From contig CM057235.1 of NCBI GenBank assembly GCA_029891385.1, positions 10,907,001 through 10,971,000 of the forward strand: DNA of 64,000 bases, in the 5' to 3' direction. The position numbers and the translations under genes were made by a program. The DNA comes from Erythroxylum novogranatense. Its lineage: Eukaryota > Streptophyta > Magnoliopsida > Malpighiales > Erythroxylaceae. The notes below the pieces were generated by a model. That model was given only the letters and a program-made list of their open reading frames with translations. It ran no database searches and had not been told where the DNA came from. Shown piece by piece: positions 56,425 through 64,000 of the stretch; within the stretch, counting starts at the first letter, position 1; each line of letters opens with the position of its first letter.

Positions 56425-57922
56425 GTGGATAAGGAACCTTTACCTACCATTGAAAATGTTTTGCTTGTTGATGGTTTGAAACATAATTTGCTAAGTGTTT
56501 CTCAATTATGTGATATGAATTTTAATGTCGTTAAAAAGGATGAAAATGTTGCATTCATTGGCTTGAGACATGGTAATACGTTTATTGTTGATTTGTATGA
56601 TGACAGTTCCTTTAATGAAAAATGTTTGGTGACATTAGAAGAGAATGCATTTCTATGGCATAGAAAATTAGGACATGCTCCATTGCCTTTAATTTCTAAG
56701 CTTTCTAAAAATGACATTGTGAGAGGTTTACCTAAAATAAAATTTTTTAAAGATCATTTGTGTGAATCTTGCTTGAAAGGCAAACATGTTAGGGAATCGT
56801 TCAAACCAAAGAAAGAAAATTGCACATCTCGCATTCTTGAACTTGTTCATATGGATTTGATTGGACCATCTAGGCATGCTAGTCTAAGGGGAAAATTATA
56901 TGTTCTTATTATTGTGGATGATTTTTTAAGATTTACTTGGGTGAGATTTCTTACAAATAAAAATGATGCTTTTAACGAGTTTATTAAGTGGTGTAGGTTG
57001 GTTCAAAATGAAAAGGATTTGACAATTATTGCTATTAGAATCGATCATGGAGGTGAATTTGAATGTGAATCATTTGAAAGGCTTTGCGACAAATATGGAA
57101 TGGAGCAAAATTTCTCAACACCAAGGACACCACAACAAAACGGTGTAGTAGAAAGGAAGAATCGCTCACTTGAAGAAATGAGTCGAACAATGTTGAATGA
57201 GTACAATCTTCCAAAGTCTTTTTGGGCGGAAGCAATTAATACCACTTGTTATGTCATCAATAGAGTGCATCTTAGACGAGACAGAAACAAGATACCATAT
57301 GAGCTATGGAAAGGTAAGAAACCTAACATTTCGTATTTTCATCCTTTCGGTTGCAAATTTTTTATTCATAATAATAGGAAGAACAATTTAGGAAAATTTG
57401 ATTCAAAATCTGATATTGGTGTGTTTATTGGTTATTCTCTAACTAGTAAGGCATTTAGAGTCTATAATAATAGAACTAAGTGTGTTGAAGAAAGTATTCA
57501 TGTTAAATTCGATGATATGATTTCACCCCCGAGAAAGGTTTGTTTTGATGATGATGTAGGGAATTTAGGAAATGGAGTTGAAGAAATCGAATCCAAGACT
57601 GAAGAAATGAAGTTAGATGATAAAGATCATGTTCCCAACATTAAATCATGGGCTAAAACAAAGAACCATTCTATGGAGCAAGTCATTGGTAGTTTGGATG
57701 ATGGTTTAAGGACTAGGAGAAATGTTTATGAGCAAATGAGCAATTCAGCCTTTATCTCATTAGTCGAACCCAAAAACATAAAAGAGGCTCTTGAAGATGA
57801 AAATTGGCTATTAGCTATGCAAGAAGAGCTTAATCAACTCAAGCGGAATGATGTATGGGATTTGGTAGCTCCACCAAAAGACAAAACTATCATTGGAGTC
57901 AAGTGGGTAAATAGGATAAAGT
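56425..57922 (+). pseudogene. Element G integrase and start of RT
   Basis: Open for about 499 codons to the H insertion; the last 20 codons of the reading frame to 57984 are H LTR. The pre-integrase zinc block has H79, H84, C113, C116. The catalytic residues are D144 (VHMDLIGP), D207 (RIDHGGEF) and E243 (NGVVERKN), with D,D-35-E spacing. A GKKPNISYFHPFGCKFFI block follows. RT begins at about residue 450 with EPKNIKEALEDENW and QEELNQLKRNDVWDLV, and stops after IIGVKWVNRIKL at 57922. Confidence 0.92.
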
Positions 57923-60025
57923 TGTTGGATAGGAAAAAGAAAACATGCTTTGTTTGGAAAAGTGGTAGATTTCAAAACTTTTAAGAAATCATTACTTGCA
58001 GCGGAAGCAACAAATCCAAATCAACATGTCAATCTATACATGATATGGTATAATGATAATAAAATATAAACAAGATCAGGAGTATTACCGACTCCTTCGC
58101 TACAGCTTTAAATCCTCGCTGCACTATCCTCTCCTCTTCGTGTATCCAAATCCTTTACCTTTGACTCTTTTCCTTTAGCAATCTACTTTCTCCTTGTTGT
58201 AGTATCCTCAACCAATTAGATTTACCACCTGTTCTTCAAGGACAATTAGGATAACAAAATCCTTTGGTGGGAAAGGAGAAGAAATGTTTGGAGGAGATTT
58301 TCTTAGAAGAAGAAGAAGCAAAATTGAAACTCTTTCAATTGGTATTTTCGATTCTCTTTTTCATGAAAGGAGAGAAGGTGTAAAGAACATGCAAGAACTC
58401 TTTCTTGCCTACCAATTTCGTATATGCATGGATGGAAGGAGAGAGAGGCATCAAATGCATCACTTCTTTCATTAATCACTCATAAAATAGCTAATAATTG
58501 AGATTATCTTCATTTATCTTTATGATGGCTTTTTCAAAAGATCATAACCTAAAATTCAATACCCAATTTCGGTTTTGCCAAAAAGAAAGAAGGAAGATGG
58601 TCCATCTAATGTACATCTTTCATCTTTAATCTAATGAATGCAAATAGGTTACAAGCCAACATTAAAAGACAACCATTAAACCATTTAATGGTAAGTTCAT
58701 AACTCCATTTAATGATGATTAACCATAATAAAGGCCATCTTTATTTAGCATTTTTAATGTCAAATGTGTGGTTACACATTTAACCTAGGAATAACCGAAA
58801 TTGCTATCTTCTTCTTAAAAAAATTGTTTTAATATAATTAATCTAATTAATTACATTAACCAAAAACCAAGTCCATTACTAAATGTACATTTGGGCTTCT
58901 TTAATTAGACCAAGCCCAAGATTCAATTATGGGCTTCTAATTAACCTCCATTTATATTTCTTACTTAGCTTGATAACCATCCTTAAAGCCAAGTGGGAAA
59001 TCTTATTGGACTTTGATAATTCAAGCTCCAATAAGCCCATAATTAATTCAATCTCATTGGAATTAATTATAGCTTATTAACTAAATGTCATTCCACTAAA
59101 GACAATTAGTTGAACTCTTGAATTATTAAATATTATGAGAATATGTCCAATTGCAAACCCTATTTAGAACCTTATTATAGCCATCCGCACAACAAAGGGT
59201 AAAATTACCGTTTTGCCCTTATGTTGGTTTTTCCTTCTAGATCTCTCATTTTACTTTATATGGTGATTAACACATAAGATCTCATCTCAGTGTTAAGACT
59301 TGATGGGTAGCTAGTCCATCAAACTACTGGCGCCAGTTTAATCACCAAATCTCCTTAAAACATCTAGAAGAGATGATAACACTATAAACTCTTTATTTGA
59401 GTGAATTTTCCCTAATACATGTTTCAATTAATAATTCCAACATGCAGACACTGGATTAATACTCTGTAAAAATCCATTCCGATCATATTAAGAATTATAA
59501 TGAAACATATATGGGTTCACCACTCATCAAGATTATGGTTCATAATAAGCGAATGCTTAAGTTATATGTTTTAAGATTAAAGTAACAACCCACTTTATTC
59601 TTGAAAACATACTTGATTCCAGATTCATTTAATAGTGCCATTATCGATAGTCAACTACTATCACGATATGAAACTCATCAATCCCTTGAAGTAAACTCCC
59701 TTACTTATATGGAGATAAATCGCAACACTACAGTCTAAACCATAATCAAGCGACCAACTTGATTATTCAACTGTGAATCAATTAATTCAGATTCTAATAA
59801 TATACATGTTTATCATAAATCTCTATGTATATATATATATATATATATTACTTACAAAAGAATCTTGGTACCTTATGATAAGATATATAATGCTCATACA
59901 GATAAAACCAAACTCTTTTGTTTTATTAATAATAAATATTTTCATTACAAAATCATGGCGAAGAAGATAAAGTTACATGTAAATACACTTGCTTTCCAGG
60001 GCACTATATTTACTTAACTCCAACA
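57923..60025 (-). repeat. Element H 3' LTR
   Basis: 2103 bp between TGTTGGATAGG (57923) and AACTCCAACA (60025); element sense TGTTGGAGTTAAG to CCTATCCAACA. AT-rich, with a (TA)n run at 59828-59848. This is long for a copia LTR. The five bases before it are AAAGT. Confidence 0.85.
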
Positions 60026-60040
60026 ATCTCCCACTTGACC
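60026..60040 (-). promoter_or_regulatory. Element H polypurine tract
   Basis: The minus strand reads GGTCAAGTGGGAGAT directly before the LTR, a typical copia tract. Confidence 0.85.
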
Positions 60041-61214
60041 TAAAGTAAGTTTGACATATCCCTCATTCCCATCCCTTCTAGGTGACCCTCAAAGCTCTTT
60101 TGAGTCAATGTCTTTATGAACGGATCAGCAAGGTGTTGCTCGGTGGGAATCTTTATCACATCCACTTCTCCATGTTGTATTATCTCCTTATAAGATGATA
60201 CTTTAAACTCAATGTGTTTGGCGACTTTATGGTTTCGAGGTTCTTTAGAATTAGCCATTATTATCACAATAAAGTGTAATGGCCTTTTACGCCTCTGGAA
60301 CTACCTCCAAATCATTTAGGAACTTCCGGAGCAGATCGCTTCCTTCTTTGCTTCACAAGCAAGAACATACTCAACCTCCATAGTTGAATCAACAATACAA
60401 GATTGCTTGACACTCCTCCAAACTATGCCTCCACCTCCTAAAGTAAATATAGAACCAGAAGTTGATTTCCTTGAATCAACATCTGATTGGAAATCAGAAT
60501 CCGTATATCCTGTCGGAATAAGATTACTTCCAAAGTAAACAAGCATTAAGTTCTTCGTCCTACGAAGATACTTAAGTATACACTTAACCGCAGTCCAATG
60601 TTCCATTCCTGGATTGGACTGAAATCTGCTTACCAGTCCCACTGCGTAATAGATATCCGGTCTAGTGCACAACATTGCATACATCAAACTACCAACTGCC
60701 AAAGCATATGGAATGTTACGCATGCGTTCAACCTCCTCTTGGGTTTTAGGTGCTTGTTCCTTTGAAAGTTTGATTCCATGTCTAGTAGGAGTAAAACGCC
60801 TCTTGGAATCTTGCATGGTGAACTTATTGAGCATATTCTCAATGTAGGTTACTTGAGACAAAGTTATCTGCTTGTTCTTTCGATCCCTTATAAGTTTGAT
60901 CCCTAGAACATAGGTAGCCTCTCCCAAATCCTTCATTAAAAACTGTTCATTCAGCCATCCCTTAACCGCAGATAACATTCCCACATCATTCTCAATGAGC
61001 AGAATGTCATCAACATACAGGATTACGAAAGTAACCTTACCTTCTTGTATTCTTTTATAAACACAAGGCTCATCTAGGTTTTGTATAAACACATCGGTTT
61101 TCATAGCCTTATCAAACCTAATGTTCCAAGACCTAGATGCTTGCTTAAGTCCATAAATGGACCTTTGCAACTTGCAAACCTTATGCTCATTACCTGGCTC
61201 AATGAATCCTTCTG
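60040..61214 (-). pseudogene. Element H reverse transcriptase C-terminal part and RNase H
   Basis: From right to left: CKLQRSIYGLKQASRSWN (61190-61130), the YVDD catalytic block in FVILYVDDILLIEND, LMKDLGEATYVLGIKLIRD, and RNase H with YALAVGSLMYAMLCTRPDIY, EHWTAVKCILKYLRRT and RKSTSGSIFTLGGG. A frameshift near 60300 leads to 60267-60040 with the C-terminus, NSKEPRNHKVAKHIEFK and LADPFIKTLTQKSFEGHLEG. The RNase H SDST-like block reads IVDSTMEVEY. The frame is open for 284 codons, the longest intact RT stretch of copia type here. Confidence 0.92.
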
Positions 61215-64000
61215 TGTTGGACCCCGAATTTTTGGTGAAAATTAGAATATTAAAATGATTTTAAATGAGAAAGAAATTGGTGAGACAATTTATGAATTTA
61301 AGGAAATTTGATGAACTTAAGAAAAAATTATGAGAAAAGAATTGTTTAATTTTGAGGACTTTGATATTTTAGTGAACTTGTATAGATTATGAGAAGAAAG
61401 TAGATGAGTTGATTGAAATGAAGTTAAATAGCAAGAATTAAAAAGAAAAAAATGTGAAAATTTAAAGAATTTAGAAAGTTTGACTTTGGGGATAAATAGT
61501 GATTAAATGATTGACTTGACAGTTGACTTTTTGTTTGAGTCAAAATTTGAGAAAACGATCTTCTGAAAACTTGTAGTTTATGTTAAGAGCTTTTCGGAGA
61601 CATAAAGTTTGATATTTTTCGATATCGGAACTGAGAGTTATGATCAGTCAAAATTCGTTTGAAGTTTGACTTTGAGGAAAAAGTTGACTTTTTAATTAAG
61701 ACAAAATTCGAGAAAATGATCTACATGAAACTTATAGCCTCTGTCGAGAGCTTTTCGTGGACATAAAGTTTTCTATTTTTTTGATGTCGGGATTGAGAGA
61801 TATGAATTTCTGAAGATATGCTTTGTTTTGAAAATGTTATTAAGTATAGATTTTTGTATTCTATGCTTCGAGGCTACTCATCATATGGATTTAGTCTGAA
61901 TTGGAGTAAGTGGTATTAATGAAAGTTGGAGCTTGTATTTCGATCTTTCCGACGCCATAAAGTATGTAATTTTTCGATATCGGGGCTAGGAGATATGATC
62001 TTTGGAAAATTCAGGTATAAGTATGTATTTGAAGTCTTGTAACTTGGTTTGAACTTCGACCCTTTTGTAATCTTTTGCTTATACATCCTTTGTCCGACAT
62101 CCGATTGATTCGATTCTTGAAGCGTTGGATTCTTAAGACAATTACGTTCATTTTCATAAAGAATTATGATTTTGAGGAGATTAAATAGAAAGAGATTGAT
62201 TGAACCAAAGTAAGAGATTGAGTTATAGGTTATAAGTTGGATAATTTTCTGAATATGGTTCAGTATTTTGCGATTTTCGGGAGCTGTACAACTCCGATTG
62301 AGTTGATTCTTGAGGAAAAATAATGTTAAGATAAAGGGCTACAACTCTTATGAAGGGATCGAAATTTATTTTCATCCCTAAGATTGTTAATTTCTGGAAT
62401 TAAATTCGCATAATGTTTAGTCTCGGAATTTGTGAAGGTCCGATGGTATTTCGGCTATAACTTCTTCGTTTTAGATCCGAATTGAGCGCCGTCAGTGGCG
62501 TTGGATTTGTAAGATCGAGAGGAACAATTCTTTAGAAGAAAGTTTGTCCAAATTATTTCGTTTAGATGCTTGAAAATAGGACACAAGCTATCAGATTTTG
62601 AAAATCCTGTGCAGGGGTATTTTGGGATTTCACTTGAAAGGCTTAGTTTTGGAGGTTTAGGCTTAATTTGGAAATTGGGGATTTTCCCAAATTTCTCAAA
62701 TTGAACTTAGGAAATATCAATTTTGAAGAAATTATGTTTTATGATATTGAATTTGTGCAAATTGGTTTAGGCCAATTTTGAAAATTGAGGATTTTCAAAA
62801 TTGGAGATTGAAATAGCTTGAATATGAGAGGAATTGATATTTCCTAAGTTCAATTTGAGAAATTAAGTTAATTATGATATTGAATTTGATTGGATTGGTT
62901 TAGGTTCAATTTGTAATTTGAGAGTTTTTGAAATTAGTGATGTAACTATCTTGAAATTAGTAAGAATTGATGACTTATGCATCAAATTGAAGGATTAAGT
63001 TATTTATGAGATTAAATTTTGGATGAAATTGATTTAGGGAATTTTCAATTGGAAGGAAGAAAGGAAAAAGGGTCAAATTGAAGCATTGGACAAGATGCTA
63101 GCATGGATATGAGGTGGGTAGTATATTTATTTATTGAATTATAAGCTAAATGTGAATTTTTGAAAATTAAAGAAAGCAAAATTTGATTTTTGATAAATTA
63201 TTATGGATAAAAATGTTTGAAAAAGGATGTAAATGTTTGAAATTATGATTTCAAAGGAGTAAAATGAGTATTAGAAAGTGACTTATGATTTGAATGATTT
63301 AAAGAATTAGTGCATATATTGATATGTGATTTACGTGAATTGCATTAGATTGATTATGTGCAATTATGTGGATATATGCTTCTGTCATCTATGACACAAT
63401 TTGATTATATGAGTTGAAAAAGGTAAAAAAAATCAAGATTTTCTAAAAGTGCCTTCAGGCAATCTGAATTCCGTTTTCGTCATGTGTTAAGTGGGTTTGG
63501 TCAGGTCCTTTTGTGGTCAGTCATTTATCTATACTGTTTAAGCCTTGGCATTTTGCTGCAATAGGCATAGGAGTTCGATCTCGGACTCCCCTTTGTTCAC
63601 TGTTTGCAGAACCGCTATCTTGAGAATGTGCAATCGTCTATTTTGGACCGAACCGAACCAAACCAATTACGATGTGTTATGTGTTTTAATTTGATTATGA
63701 TGTGATACACCATGATGTGATGCATTCATGTTTAAGGCATGCATGTTTGAAAAGGTTTGAGATTTTGAGAAGCGAAAGTAAATTTTTCAAGCATGAAATT
63801 CTGAAATCTGGATTTAAATGTTTTGAAACAAATGAAAATTTTGAGAAAATCTTAGAAAGTGTTGATGAAATTGAAAAGTTTGAAAATGAGTTTTGGAGAA
63901 ATTCTTAAATGGGAAATTTGAAAAGTTTGAAAAATAAAAGATTTTTAAACTTATTGTTCGGTTTATAAATGTATTATCCACAAGCTTAGAGCTCACCCCT
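61215..64000 (+). repeat. I: gypsy LTR of the A/B/E lineage, running off the window
   Basis: Starts TGTTGGACCCCGAATTTTT at 61215 after TTCTG (61210-61214, probable left target duplication). It shares with B the mini-exon layout (acceptor ending 63037, donor GAG|GTGGGT at 63114) and, at the window edge, the hairpin AAGCTTAGAGCT followed by CACCCCT. The plus strand is poor in C. Whether it is a solo LTR or the 5' LTR of a full element cannot be seen. Confidence 0.8.
63038..63113 (+). other. Predicted LTR mini-exon in I (76 nt)
   Basis: Acceptor GATTTAG ends at 63037 and donor GAG|GTGGGT starts at 63114, giving 76 nt, the same length as in B. The second acceptor would lie just past the window end, after the hairpin and CACCC at 63983-63998. 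Confidence 0.45.

Larger units (their letters stand above)
53226..57922 (+). mobile_element. Element G: Ty1/copia retrotransposon, cut by H
   Basis: Plus strand. LTR 53226-54298, a tandem duplication of the LTR end plus primer site to 54575, gag from 54590, protease near 56280, integrase, then RT. The order protease-integrase-RT identifies copia. RT is broken after about 30 residues at 57922 by the H LTR; the rest must lie beyond the window. Several stops disrupt gag. Five bases before the LTR are TAAAG. Confidence 0.9.
57923..61214 (-). mobile_element. Element H: Ty1/copia retrotransposon, 3' part, cut by LTR I
   Basis: Minus strand. 3' LTR 57923-60025, polypurine tract at 60026-60040, then RNase H and RT. 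It breaks at 61214 where gypsy LTR I begins. The rest of pol, gag and the 5' LTR lie beyond the window. Inserted in G RT. Confidence 0.9.

Overview
The window is repeat-rich DNA from a flowering plant nuclear genome, probably a eudicot; I cannot name the species. No intact host gene, rRNA, tRNA or CRISPR array is visible. Almost everything is LTR retrotransposon sequence, nested several layers deep: chromodomain-type Ty3/gypsy elements on both strands, two Ty1/copia elements at the right end, relics of a non-chromovirus gypsy lineage with tRNA-Asp-like primer sites, one MITE-like foldback and a pair of tRNA-derived SINE-like units. All gag-pol reading frames are broken by stops or frameshifts.

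Layout. 1-1211 is the 3' part of a gypsy LTR. 1213-1626 holds the SINE-like units and an inverted repeat. Element A (minus strand) runs from 1632 to 33043, and three other elements lie inside it. Solo LTR S1 (1908-4061, duplication TTCTC) sits in its pol. Element C (plus strand, 8273-31252) sits in its 5' LTR. C in turn contains element B (minus strand, 9959-19591, duplication CATAA) in its 5' LTR and solo LTR S2 (21157-24262) in its gag. 33044-34143 is unassigned; 34144-36893 is a solo LTR (E); 36894-40944 holds old gypsy relics.

Element F (40945-43345 plus 53169-53225) is a 3' gypsy fragment. A MITE lies in its LTR and is split by element D (43622-53129, duplication AGTAA). D is structurally complete, with LTRs, primer site and polypurine tract, but has no coding capacity. 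Copia element G (53226-57922) is cut by the LTR of copia element H (minus strand, 57923-61214). H is cut by the plus-strand gypsy LTR I (61215 to the window end).

The most interesting signal is inside the LTRs. Most of the gypsy LTRs, on both strands and in families that otherwise align poorly, share one layout: a promoter-like start (TATA box where seen), a GTAAGT-type donor, a first intron-like stretch that often carries a GC-rich CGCGACG-type tract, an acceptor, a 63-79 nt mini-exon ending in a GTGAGT or GTGGGT donor, a second intron-like stretch of about 590-880 nt, and a hairpin followed by CACCC, a pyrimidine tract and CAG. This predicts a conserved spliced leader encoded by the LTR. 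Splicing itself is inference.

Insertion order from nesting: A is older than S1 and C; C is older than B and S2; F is older than the MITE, which is older than D; G is older than H, which is older than I.
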